A DNA stretch of 64,000 nt from Streptococcus mitis (lineage in GTDB: Bacteria > Bacillota > Bacilli > Lactobacillales > Streptococcaceae). Of the stretch, positions 16,269 through 24,458 are shown in pieces (position 1 is the first letter of the stretch; each line of letters starts with the position of its first letter). The position numbers and the translations under genes are program-made. The notes under the pieces are model-generated. The model was not told the DNA's origin. It did no database searches and worked only from the letters and a program-made list of their open reading frames with translations. The stretch spans positions 94,571-158,570 of the forward strand of contig NZ_KQ970265.1 in the NCBI RefSeq assembly GCF_001579045.1, read 5' to 3'.

Positions 16269-18701
16269 TTATGCAATATCAAATTTTAACTGGCCTGCTT
16301 TAACACCAATCTTAAGTGTGCTGCCTGCCACCAAATCTCCCTTAAGAAGAAGTTCTGCCAACTTGTCTTCCACTTCTGTTTGTAGGGTTCTGCGAAGTGG
16401 ACGAGCTCCCATCTCTGGGTCATATCCTTGATTTGCTAACAATTTCAGAGCTGAAGCTTGTAATTTCAAGTCAATGCCTTTTTCAGCCAAACTTGCCACT
16501 AAAGGTTTGACCATAATCTTCACCACTTCCTGCATATGGTCACTAGACAGGCTATGGAAGACCAACTTTTCATCAATACGGTTAATAAACTCAGGTCTAT
16601 AAGCTTTTTTCAGCTCTTCAAACATGCGTTTTTCCATATTTTCCTGATCAAAACGAATGTCCTTTGCCCCAAAACCAACTGTCTTGTCATCACGAAGGGC
16701 TGTCGCACCAAGATTTGACGTCATGATGATAATGGTATTTGAAAAGTCAACCTTGCGGCCCTTGCTATCGGTCAAGACACCGTCATCCAATACCTGCAAG
16801 AGAACATTAAAGATGTCTGGGTGAGCCTTCTCTACTTCGTCAAAGAGGAGAACGGAATAGGGTTTGTTGCGAACCTTCTCGGTCAACTCCCCACCTTCTT
16901 CATAACCCACATAGCCTGGAGGAGCTCCATTGAGACGGCTAGCTGCAAATTTCTCCATATACTCACTCATATCAAAGCGGATAAGGGCTGATTCGTCGTC
17001 AAAAAGAACTTCTGCCAGAGCCTTGGCCAATTCAGTCTTCCCAACACCTGTCGGTCCTAGGAACATAAAGGAACCAATCGGACGCTTGTGACTGCGAATC
17101 CCTGACTGGTTGCGGCGAATCGCACGGCTAATACTTGAAACAGCTTGATCTTGACCGATGACACGTTTGTGCAGTTCAGCTTCCAAGTTTAAGTATTTCT
17201 TGGCATCAGTCTGAGTCAGTTTTTGAACGGGGATACCTGACAAGCGACTCAAGGTGGTCAAAATATCAGACTCTGTCACCAAGTCTTTATAGACAGGTAC
17301 TTCCTCTTCTTTTGCGATTAGCTGGGCTGCCTGTTTCCACTTGCCATCCATCAAGGCCTTGTCAGCTGGACTCAAACCTGAATCGTCTGCTTTTACATGC
17401 TTTGCCTTATTTTGCACTGTTGCTGCTGCCTCATCCAAGAGATCGATAGCAGAGTCTGGCAAATGGCGACTAGTCAAGTAACGATGGGCCATCTTAACGG
17501 CTGTTTCAACCGCTTCATCTGTGATTTGCACACGGTGATGTTTCTCATAAGTCGCCTTCAAGCCTTGCAAAATGGTCATGCTGTCTGCTACACTTGGCTC
17601 TTCAATCGTCACTTTGGCGAAACGACGAGAAAGAGCTGCGTCTTTTTCAATGTGTTTTTGGTATTCTTCCTGAGTTGTAGCACCAACCGTTCTCAAAGTT
17701 CCACGCGCCAAGGCTGGTTTCAAGATATTGGCCGCATCCAGAGTTGAGTCAATCCCACTACCAGAACCCATGATAGTGTGGAGTTCGTCGATAAAGAGGA
17801 TGACTTGACCATCTTCTTCAATATCCTTGATGATATTGTTCATGCGCTCTTCAAAGTCACCACGGAAACGTGTCCCTGCAACGACATTCATCAAATCAAG
17901 CTCTAACACGCGCATCTTAGCCATTTCCGCAGGCACATCACCGCTAGCAATACGCTGAGCGAGCCCAAGCGCCAAGGCTGTTTTCCCGACACCAGCATCC
18001 CCAACCAAGACAGGGTTGTTCTTAGTCTTCCGACTCAAGATTTGAATCATACGCGAGATTTCCTTGTCCCGACCGATGACTGGTTCTAACTTGCCAAAAC
18101 GCGCTTGCTCTGTCAAATCATGCGTATAGTCCTCGAGACCACCACTCGGAGTCTGCGGCATGCCCATCATATTGGCCATGGAATTTTGCTTGTCAGCTAC
18201 TGTACGATGGCGTTGGCGTAAAGCCTTGAGATCTTCACGAGTCCAGCCTGCACGCTCTTCTAGATTTCGACGAAGAGCAGCAATCTTGACCTGATCTTTC
18301 TTGTCTTCATAAGAAAAACCAGCCCTCTCCAAGATACGAGTCGCCAAGGCATTGCCATCATGCAAAATCGCATAGAGGACATGCTCTGTCCCCAGCACCT
18401 TAGCATGAACCACTGACGCCACATATTCCGCTTCATCAAAAAGGACCTGCAAACGATGAGAAAACGGCAATTCCATAAAGGTTTCATCCTGGCTATAGTC
18501 CGTTTCAGTCAGTTCCAAAGCGACCTCTTCTAAACGGTCCATTTCATATGGATAATCATTTAAAGTTGCCCCTGCCACACTATAACTGTGATTGGACATG
18601 GCAATCAACAAGTGCCAAGACTCTAGATAAGCAGCTCCAAAATGGCCAGCAACCATGTAGGCACTTTCGATACATTCATTCAATGCTTTTGAATAGTTCA
18701 T
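16269..18701 (-). CDS. clpC: ClpC AAA+ unfoldase
   Basis: 810 residues, normal length. Clp_N repeats lie at about 1-145, then two AAA+ domains: D1 with 'GDAGVGKTALALG' and Walker B 'LFIDELHTIMGSG', D2 with 'GPTGVGKTELAKAL' and 'LLFDEVEKAHPDIF'. It unfolds substrates for the ClpP peptidase in protein quality control. It follows ctsR with 1 nt between the genes and is under CtsR control through the operator at 19186-19203. Confidence 0.96.
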   Translation of the reverse strand: MNYSKALNECIESAYMVAGHFGAAYLESWHLLIAMSNHSYSVAGATLNDYPYEMDRLEEVALELTETDYSQDETFMELPFSHRLQVLFDEAEYVASVVHAKVLGTEHVLYAILHDGNALATRILERAGFSYEDKKDQVKIAALRRNLEERAGWTREDLKALRQRHRTVADKQNSMANMMGMPQTPSGGLEDYTHDLTEQARFGKLEPVIGRDKEISRMIQILSRKTKNNPVLVGDAGVGKTALALGLAQRIASGDVPAEMAKMRVLELDLMNVVAGTRFRGDFEERMNNIIKDIEEDGQVILFIDELHTIMGSGSGIDSTLDAANILKPALARGTLRTVGATTQEEYQKHIEKDAALSRRFAKVTIEEPSVADSMTILQGLKATYEKHHRVQITDEAVETAVKMAHRYLTSRHLPDSAIDLLDEAAATVQNKAKHVKADDSGLSPADKALMDGKWKQAAQLIAKEEEVPVYKDLVTESDILTTLSRLSGIPVQKLTQTDAKKYLNLEAELHKRVIGQDQAVSSISRAIRRNQSGIRSHKRPIGSFMFLGPTGVGKTELAKALAEVLFDDESALIRFDMSEYMEKFAASRLNGAPPGYVGYEEGGELTEKVRNKPYSVLLFDEVEKAHPDIFNVLLQVLDDGVLTDSKGRKVDFSNTIIIMTSNLGATALRDDKTVGFGAKDIRFDQENMEKRMFEELKKAYRPEFINRIDEKLVFHSLSSDHMQEVVKIMVKPLVASLAEKGIDLKLQASALKLLANQGYDPEMGARPLRRTLQTEVEDKLAELLLKGDLVAGSTLKIGVKAGQLKFDIA

Positions 18702-18702
18702 C

Positions 18703-19161
18703 TTACTTCCCTTTTCTATCTACCTCTTGTATGACCTGTCGTAGCATATTAGCTCGAAGGACTGGAGCTTCTTCTCCTAGAACGCGATCCAAAGCTACTG
18801 ATACTAGCAAATTCATCTCCTGCTTGGTCATCAATTCCTGCTCAACCAAAAGCTGCAGAATATCTTCATAAATTTCTTGACTGACCCGCTCACCAATCGA
18901 ATAAAGCAGCTCTCGGAGCATTTCATGATGACTAGAAAACTCAATCCGTCCTATACGAATGTAGCCTCCGCCACCACGCTTACTTTCAACCAAGTAGCCT
19001 CTACTTTCCGTAAAGCGTGTCTTGATCACGTAGTTAATCTGACTAGGAACAACCTGAAAAGTATCTGCCAACTGACTCCGTTGCAACTCCACAATTCCAG
19101 ATTGATCTAAAATCGCCTTGATGTAGGCCTCAATATGATCCGATGTATTTTTAAATCTCAT
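18703..19161 (-). CDS. ctsR: CtsR class III heat-shock repressor
   Basis: 152 residues. An N-terminal winged HTH shows 'ELQRSQLADTFQVVPSQINYVIKTRFTESRGYLVESKRGGGGYIRI', with the glycine-rich wing that senses temperature in this family. It represses its own operon; its recognition site lies directly after its promoter. Confidence 0.96.
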   Translation of the reverse strand: MRFKNTSDHIEAYIKAILDQSGIVELQRSQLADTFQVVPSQINYVIKTRFTESRGYLVESKRGGGGYIRIGRIEFSSHHEMLRELLYSIGERVSQEIYEDILQLLVEQELMTKQEMNLLVSVALDRVLGEEAPVLRANMLRQVIQEVDRKGK

Positions 19162-19185
19162 TACAAACCCACCTCTCTCTTTAAA

Positions 19186-19203
19186 CCTTGACTATCTTTG
19201 ACT
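19186..19203 (-). promoter_or_regulatory. CtsR operator
   Basis: The minus strand reads AGTCAAAGATAGTCAAGG, matching RGTCAAANANRGTCAAA except for one base in the second heptad. It begins directly after the -10, covering the transcription start. Confidence 0.85.
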
Positions 19204-19232
19204 ATACTATCATTTAACACTCTATAAGTCAA
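19204..19232 (-). promoter_or_regulatory. Promoter of ctsR-clpC
   Basis: Minus strand TTGACT (19227-19232), 17-bp spacer, TAGTAT (19204-19209), adjoining the CtsR operator. Confidence 0.75.
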
Positions 19233-19324
19233 ATTTTTAAGGCTTAACCATTGGAAATACTGACTTTTTTAAAAAATACTTTGGCATTAATTCGCCTTAG
19301 TTTTTCTTGAAAATTCCACAAAAA

Positions 19325-19362
19325 AACTCAAAAGTTAGATACTATAATCCGACTTTTGAGTT
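19325..19362 (-). terminator. Terminator after the 61-residue membrane protein gene
   Basis: On the minus strand AACTCAAAAGT pairs with ACTTTTGAGTT and is followed by TTTTT. Confidence 0.8.
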
Positions 19363-19370
19363 GTAGCTTA

Positions 19371-19556
19371 TTACGGTCTATTTTTAATTTCGTATAGAAA
19401 CGCTAACACTAGGACCACTATACCCAGAACGGCAATCATTCCAAATCCCAGAATAGCTAGTGAAATCGAAGAACTTACATAAAGTACAAACAAAGCAGTT
19501 AGGAGACCAATTATTAAAACTGCTTTTACAATGCCTTTTATATATATTAAATTCAT
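19371..19556 (-). CDS. Small hydrophobic membrane protein, 61 residues
   Basis: Two TM segments cover most of the protein (about 7-30 and 33-54), followed by a short charged tail 'YEIKNRP'. The family is not recognised. AGAGGTGA lies just upstream of the ATG, and a good terminator follows, so it is likely a real gene. It stands alone between ctsR and the thiamine transporter. Confidence 0.6.
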   Translation of the reverse strand: MNLIYIKGIVKAVLIIGLLTALFVLYVSSSISLAILGFGMIAVLGIVVLVLAFLYEIKNRP

Positions 19557-19949
19557 ATATCACCTCTAAAAAAATAATAGAAGTCATTTTCTAAAATAGT
19601 AACATCTCTTAAAGCAATTGATTAAAAATATTTTTAGTTTTTAAGTTCATTAATTTACTTTTTTCTGGTTTTGTTTTTGTCGCTACTCTATTTTCTATAG
19701 GCACTGTGCTATTAATTTTTTGTGAGATATTATTATTTTTATTACTAATCTAATTTTTGATGATATATTGCTTTTAAATATGATTTATAGTTTTTTGAAT
19801 AGAATTATTGATTCTTAATTATTACGTTTAACAGAGTTGTTAAGATTATAGATAGTATAACTTCTCTTTTCATTATAAATGAATTATTTTCAAAATGCAA
19901 ATACGATATCTGATTTTTTATCCTTCATTTACTCTCCCTATTTCTCTAC
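19557..19949. other. 393-bp AT-rich intergenic region, no gene seen
   Basis: Very AT-rich. No open frame with a ribosome binding site, no clear promoter pair and no repeat was found. It is the leader of the 61-codon gene on one side and the downstream region of the thiZ-like gene on the other. Confidence 0.5.
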
Positions 19950-20675
19950 TTATTCTAAGCCTAATTCCGCTAAAATTTGACGTTTGTAGGCAATCTTTTG
20001 GACTTCCTTGTCCTCATCTTCAGACCAATCTAGTTTAATTTCTGAAACAATCTGGCCAGGGCGATTGTTCAAGATATAGATGCGGTCGCTGAGATTCAGC
20101 GCCTCCTCGATACTATGTGTGATGATCAGGGTCGTTAGTTGCAACTGCTTATGAATCTCAAGGTACCAGGCGTGGAGTTCCATCTTGGTCATCTCATCTA
20201 AGGCGCTAAAGGCCTCATCCAAGAGAAAGAGCTTGTGCCCGAAAAGGTAGGTCCGAAGCAAGGCCACACGCTGACGCATCCCACCACTCAACTCATGAGG
20301 ATACTTATCCCGCACGGCCGTCAACTGGAAGGTAGCAAGTATTTCATCTGCGCGAGCAATGGCTTCTGCCTTATCCACCTTTTGAATCAAAAGAGGCAGT
20401 ATGATATTGCCAAGCACCGTCTTATGCTCCAAGAGCAGATCCTTTTGTAGCATATAACTCACGCGCCCCTTGGGATTTTCCTCACCGTCCAGAACGATTC
20501 GCCCTGACTGGACTTCTAAAATCCCAGCGATTAGGTTAAAGAGAGTGGTCTTTCCAACACCGCTTGGGCCTAGGATAGAAACCACTTCACCTGAAGTCAC
20601 CTGCAGGTTGATGTCCTCTAAAATCCCTTCCTGACCATAGGCATAGCTGACCTGTTCTAATCTAATTTCTGTCAT
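19950..20675 (-). CDS. thiZ: ABC transporter ATPase for thiamine pyrimidine precursor (ThiZ-like)
   Basis: 241 residues with Walker A 'GPSGVGKTTLFN', signature 'LSGGMRQR', Walker B 'LFLLDEAFSALD' and switch His 'IITHSIEE', the nitrate/taurine/HMP-type ATPase pattern. It is the last gene of the riboswitch-controlled operon and overlaps the binding-protein gene by 1 nt. It energises uptake through the ThiX-like permease. Because the binding protein gene is frameshifted, the importer may be inactive here. Confidence 0.85.
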   Translation of the reverse strand: MTEIRLEQVSYAYGQEGILEDINLQVTSGEVVSILGPSGVGKTTLFNLIAGILEVQSGRIVLDGEENPKGRVSYMLQKDLLLEHKTVLGNIILPLLIQKVDKAEAIARADEILATFQLTAVRDKYPHELSGGMRQRVALLRTYLFGHKLFLLDEAFSALDEMTKMELHAWYLEIHKQLQLTTLIITHSIEEALNLSDRIYILNNRPGQIVSEIKLDWSEDEDKEVQKIAYKRQILAELGLE

Positions 20676-21681
20676 TATTTCACAAATTCATTAGTGAAGC
20701 CTTTGTCTGTCAAGTCTTCTTTAAGGATACCATTTTCTTTATCCCATTTGTAGAAGGCGTTCCAGCGAGCTGCATCAAATTGACCCCATTTTTCCTTGTC
20801 GCTTGCGTATTCTTTTGACAAGTATTTTTGAGATTCGATGACAAAGTCACGTTTTTCCTTGAGTTCAGGTGCATTCTTGATGAGGATATCGGCTGCTTCC
20901 TCTGGATGCTCCATGGCATATTGGTAGCCTTTTTTAATGGCTTGGATGACTTTGCGAGCTTCTTCTTTGTTACCTTTCAAATAGTCGTTGTTTGCAATGA
21001 TAACTGGTGAGTAGTAGTCAAACTCCTTAACGTAGTCTTTCAAGTACATGAAGTTAGCGTCTAGGCCTTGAGATTTGGCAAGGATACCATCCCAACCATA
21101 GTAGATCCAGGCAGTGTCAAAGACGCCATTGGCAATCGGTGTGATAGAGTTTGAATCGTTATTTGGTACCTTTTCGACCTTCTCAAAGTCTCCACCTTGT
21201 GATTCTACCAAGGTTTTCAACATAGCAAGTCCGTTGGGTCATTCCAAGTTCCGTATTTCTTACCAACCAAGTCCTTTGGACTGCTTACATTGTCAGATTT
21301 ACGAGAGATGATTCCTGATGTATTGTGCTCTACGATAGCTGCAACAGCAGTAATTCCTGCACCTTTTTCTAACTTCTTAGCCATGTAATCTTGGAAATAC
21401 ACTGCAAATGGTGCCTTGCCATTGATAACCAAGTCAGAAGAACTTTCTTCTGGTGGCAATTTCAAGTCAACATCCACTCCAGCTTCTTTGAAATAACCTT
21501 TTTCCTTGGCAACATAAAGCCCTGTGTGGTTGGTATTTGGTGTCCAGTCTAGGATAAAGTCAATTTTCTTGACTTCTGCTTCTTTGTTGTCCTTAGAAGC
21601 AGTTCCTTGACCACAGGCCACAAGCACAACAGCTACAAGAGCTGTTAAAACAGTTAAAAACACTTTCCATGTTTTCTTCAT
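20675..21681 (-). pseudogene. thiY: Frameshifted thiamine-precursor binding lipoprotein (ThiY, NMT1/THI5-like)
   Basis: Two adjacent frames together give a full ~336-residue lipoprotein. The N-terminal part starts at the ATG at 21681 (MKKTWKVFLTVLTALVAVVLVACGQ, lipobox VLVAC) and runs to '...KKYGTWNDPTDLLC' then stops. The C-terminal part resumes '...MLKTLVESQGGDFEKVEKVP' to 'GFTNEFVK'. A single missing base near 21230-21232 (ACGGACTTG where ACGGAACTTG would restore GAA CTT GCT ATG) explains it. The domain binds a pyrimidine precursor of thiamine outside the membrane. It may be a true mutation or a sequencing error. Confidence 0.88.
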
Positions 21682-21718
21682 TTCAATTTCCTCTTTTCTT
21701 TTTTGAAACATTCTTATC

Positions 21719-22477
21719 TCACGAACGTTTCCATTTAATAACATATTTTTCACTAATATCGACCAACTTCATACCAAGAAGACTGATAACCGATACCAGA
21801 ATAATAATCGCGAACATGGTATCATACTGAAACAGTTTCTTGGACTGAATCATGTAGACACCTAGTCCTTCAAAGCCTCCCAACCACTCAGATACCACTG
21901 TTGTGATAAAGGCGTAGGAGACACTGACCCTCAGACCTGCATAAAAGTAAGGCAGGCTGACTGGAATTTTAAAATGCCACAGGATTTGCCAAGGCTTGGC
22001 CCGCATCAGACTAAACAAGGTCAGCATATCCTTGTCACAATGCCTAAAACCGTCCAAAATGCTGACGATGATGGGGAAGGTTGTCGTCAAGATAATCAAG
22101 ACAATCTTGGGCAAAATCCCATAACCGAGCCACAATACCAGGATAGGAGCTATGGCAATGGTCGGGATAGTCTGAACGACCACCATCATAGGGTAAATCA
22201 GGTCATTGAGCCAAGTCAAACTATCCATGAGCACAGCCATGAGACAGGCAATCAAGACTCCCAAAATCAGTCCCAATAAAGCCACTCTCAAGGTCGCCCA
22301 GCTATGGTGCCAGAGAAATTCTCTATCACGCACAAAGGACTGGAGAATTTCAAAAGGTGTCGGCAGGATAAACTTGGGGAGAAGTTTAAGAAAACCTGCT
22401 AACTGCCAGATTGACAAGACCCCTAGAAAACCCAATAGACTAATGTGTCGTCTCAGTATACTTTTCAAGTTTCTCAT
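21719..22477 (-). CDS. thiX: ABC transporter permease for thiamine precursor (ThiX-like)
   Basis: 252 residues with about six TM helices and the BPD_transp_1 loop 'EWLGGFEGLGVYMIQSKKLFQYDTMFAII'. It is the permease partner of the neighbouring ATPase and binding protein. I chose the ATG at 22477 over a TTG one codon upstream. The gene overlaps the 3' end of the thiamine-binding protein gene by 38 nt. Confidence 0.87.
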   Translation of the reverse strand: MRNLKSILRRHISLLGFLGVLSIWQLAGFLKLLPKFILPTPFEILQSFVRDREFLWHHSWATLRVALLGLILGVLIACLMAVLMDSLTWLNDLIYPMMVVVQTIPTIAIAPILVLWLGYGILPKIVLIILTTTFPIIVSILDGFRHCDKDMLTLFSLMRAKPWQILWHFKIPVSLPYFYAGLRVSVSYAFITTVVSEWLGGFEGLGVYMIQSKKLFQYDTMFAIIILVSVISLLGMKLVDISEKYVIKWKRS

Positions 22478-22730
22478 CAATACTTAAAATCTCTCCTACA
22501 TTTATTTTGACATTGGCAAAGACATTATCTGCCTCCTGCCCTGCCACTTCCAGCGCTTCTTTGAGAATGCGCATGAGCTCATCAAACTCCCCTTCCAAGA
22601 CCGTTTCAAATGGTGTCACCACCATGGTCACTTCTTGAGCTTGCAGATAAGCAATGACCTGATCGATAACAGCTATCCGATCAATCCCCTGCGATAGGGG
22701 TAAAACTTGCAAGGCAATGCTTGCTTTCAT
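22440..22730 (-). CDS. MTH1187/YkoF-type thiamine-binding protein
   Basis: A 96-residue cytoplasmic protein of the MTH1187/YkoF ferredoxin-like fold ('ASIALQVLPLSQGIDRIAVIDQVIAYLQAQEVTMVVTPFETVLEG'). Relatives bind thiamine or its hydroxymethylpyrimidine moiety. It is first in the operon behind a TPP riboswitch, which supports a role in thiamine supply. Confidence 0.82.
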   Translation of the reverse strand: MKASIALQVLPLSQGIDRIAVIDQVIAYLQAQEVTMVVTPFETVLEGEFDELMRILKEALEVAGQEADNVFANVKINVGEILSIDEKLEKYTETTH

Positions 22731-22766
22731 AAAAACCTCCTCTTCTCATTTTCCTTTGACAAAAAG

Positions 22767-22794
22767 AAAAACCTTTACCATATATGGAAAAGGT
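22767..22794 (-). terminator. Riboswitch-controlled terminator (expression platform)
   Basis: On the minus strand ACCTTTTCCATATATGGTAAAGGT forms a hairpin followed by TTTTTC, between the aptamer and the first gene. Confidence 0.8.
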
Positions 22795-22809
22795 GCAGAA
22801 TAGACTAAG

Positions 22810-22892
<83 letters not shown>

Positions 22893-22983
22893 TATTACAT
22901 AGATATATGATAGCGCAAAATAAGAAAAATGTCAAGGAAACTGCTTACAGAAAAGAGCAGGAAAAATTTCCTACTCCAATTTT

Positions 22984-24102
22984 CTATACTCGTTCTCCAT
23001 CACTGTTTACTCTGTAGCCATCCACCGTCGTATTGACAGCTAAGGCGCCTGAAGAGTAAGAATAATACCACTTACCAGAAACTTGATACCAGCCTGTTTT
23101 CATTGCCCCTGAACTATCCAGATAATACCACGAGCCATTTTCCTTTAACCATCCTGTCTGCATTTCGCCAGATGATTTCAAATAATACCAGCTAGAACCA
23201 TCTTTCAGCCATCCCGTTGATTTAGAACCATTTGATTTGAAGTGATACCAACTACCATTTATTTTTTTCCAACCAACAGTCAATCCATTATTTGAGCTAT
23301 AATTAGAGCTATTCCCTGATTGGTTCTGATAATTTTGTGAAGAAGCCACTCCTTCTAGCTGGATATAACGACGACTTCCGTTATAAGATGTATAACTCAA
23401 CCACTTGTATCCATCTTTTTCGAGAATTTGATCATAATGAACAGTCTCCCCAGGATAATAGTAATCAATCGCAGTTGCGCTAGCTAGAGGCTGATTTTTG
23501 ATAGCAGCCTTAGACTTGAAATAATGTGTTCCTCCTGTTGAAGCTGAGGTTTGACTATTCCCAACACTGCCACCAGCCAAATCTTTAAAATGAATAAATC
23601 CTGTCATCGTATTTGCTTTTATAATTCGTTTATTATAGGCTTCTGTATAACCATAGTTATATTCCTCGATCTCAATCTGATCTCCCATTACATTTGACAC
23701 CCAGGCAACATGCCCATAAGTTCCTGCAGTAGACCAAGCAATGGAGCCAATCGTCGGTGTATTATCTACACGATAGCCTTCACGACGAGCACGATGCCCC
23801 CATTCATTCGCATTTCCATAAGCCCTTGGAATCTCAAAACCATTGACATTACTCAAACGAAAGGCTGCAAAAGAAGTACACTGACGAGAATACATGCGCC
23901 ACTGATCAATCTCCTGACTCCCATTTTTATAGTAAGCAGGATAATCATCCCCACGCGCAATCGATCCATTTCCTCCAGAATAGGCATATACACTATCACT
24001 CGCTGCTAGCATCAATCCTACTACTAAAAAAGGAACAACCTTTTTAACTGATTTTCTCAAAGAAAATCCTGTCTCTGTTACTTTGAATGGTAAAACTTTC
24101 AT
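22984..24102 (-). CDS. cbpD: Choline-binding murein hydrolase CbpD (competence fratricide)
   Basis: 372 residues. A signal peptide (about 1-40) precedes a CHAP domain with C75 ('YSRQCTSFAAF') and the His of 'YGHVAWVS'. One SH3b-like segment (about 190-255) and about four choline-binding repeats ('GWKKINGSWYHFKSNGS', 'GWLKDGSSWYYLKSSGE' and so on) follow. It is secreted, binds choline on teichoic acids and cuts peptidoglycan of non-competent neighbours. As I recall, pneumococcal CbpD is about 448 residues with two SH3b domains, so this is a short form. A com-box lies about 50 nt upstream. Confidence 0.93.
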   Translation of the reverse strand: MKVLPFKVTETGFSLRKSVKKVVPFLVVGLMLAASDSVYAYSGGNGSIARGDDYPAYYKNGSQEIDQWRMYSRQCTSFAAFRLSNVNGFEIPRAYGNANEWGHRARREGYRVDNTPTIGSIAWSTAGTYGHVAWVSNVMGDQIEIEEYNYGYTEAYNKRIIKANTMTGFIHFKDLAGGSVGNSQTSASTGGTHYFKSKAAIKNQPLASATAIDYYYPGETVHYDQILEKDGYKWLSYTSYNGSRRYIQLEGVASSQNYQNQSGNSSNYSSNNGLTVGWKKINGSWYHFKSNGSKSTGWLKDGSSWYYLKSSGEMQTGWLKENGSWYYLDSSGAMKTGWYQVSGKWYYSYSSGALAVNTTVDGYRVNSDGERV

Positions 24103-24151
24103 TCTTCCTCCTTGAAAAATAATATAAATCGAAGATTACCTTCACTTAAAC

Positions 24152-24159
24152 TATTCGGA
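24152..24159 (-). promoter_or_regulatory. Com-box of cbpD
   Basis: The minus strand reads TCCGAATA (one change from TACGAATA), directly after a long T tract. That T tract is also the tail of the veg terminator. Confidence 0.75.
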
Positions 24160-24167
24160 AAAAAAAG

Positions 24168-24192
24168 AAAAAGTGAGAAAATTTCTCACTTT
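24168..24192 (-). terminator. Terminator after veg
   Basis: AAAGTGAGAAA pairs with TTTCTCACTTT and the minus-strand T tract follows. It overlaps the veg stop codon. Confidence 0.85.
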
Positions 24193-24457
24193 AGTCCAGA
24201 TAATGAATCAAATTCTTTTCAGTAAGGATATCTGAGTAAGTAAAGGATTCAACGTAAACATTAGCTTGTTTATCTCCTTCCACATTCCCAAATTCCACGA
24301 TAAATAGGGATGGATAAACTTCAATTAGCTTACCTAATCTATTTTTTTGGCGCTTACGACCATTCTCCAAAGTCATTTCTACGACTTGTCCCTCATGTGC
24401 CTTGATTTCTTCTTTGATTTTTTTCATCTTGGCTACATCTGTAAATGCATCTGACAT
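24191..24457 (-). CDS. veg: Veg family protein
   Basis: 88 residues, with 'IKAHEGQVVEMTLENGRKRQKNRLGKLIEVYPSLFIVEF', the Veg pattern of Firmicutes (SH3-like barrel). In Bacillus the protein influences biofilm genes; its molecular role is unsettled. It lies 1 nt after the replicative helicase gene and shares its transcript. Confidence 0.85.
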   Translation of the reverse strand: MSDAFTDVAKMKKIKEEIKAHEGQVVEMTLENGRKRQKNRLGKLIEVYPSLFIVEFGNVEGDKQANVYVESFTYSDILTEKNLIHYLD

Positions 24458-24458
24458 C

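Noticed and set aside
21217-21311. Two separate genes for the thiamine-precursor binding protein
   Set aside because: Each half is an incomplete domain; adding one base near 21230 restores a single normal frame.
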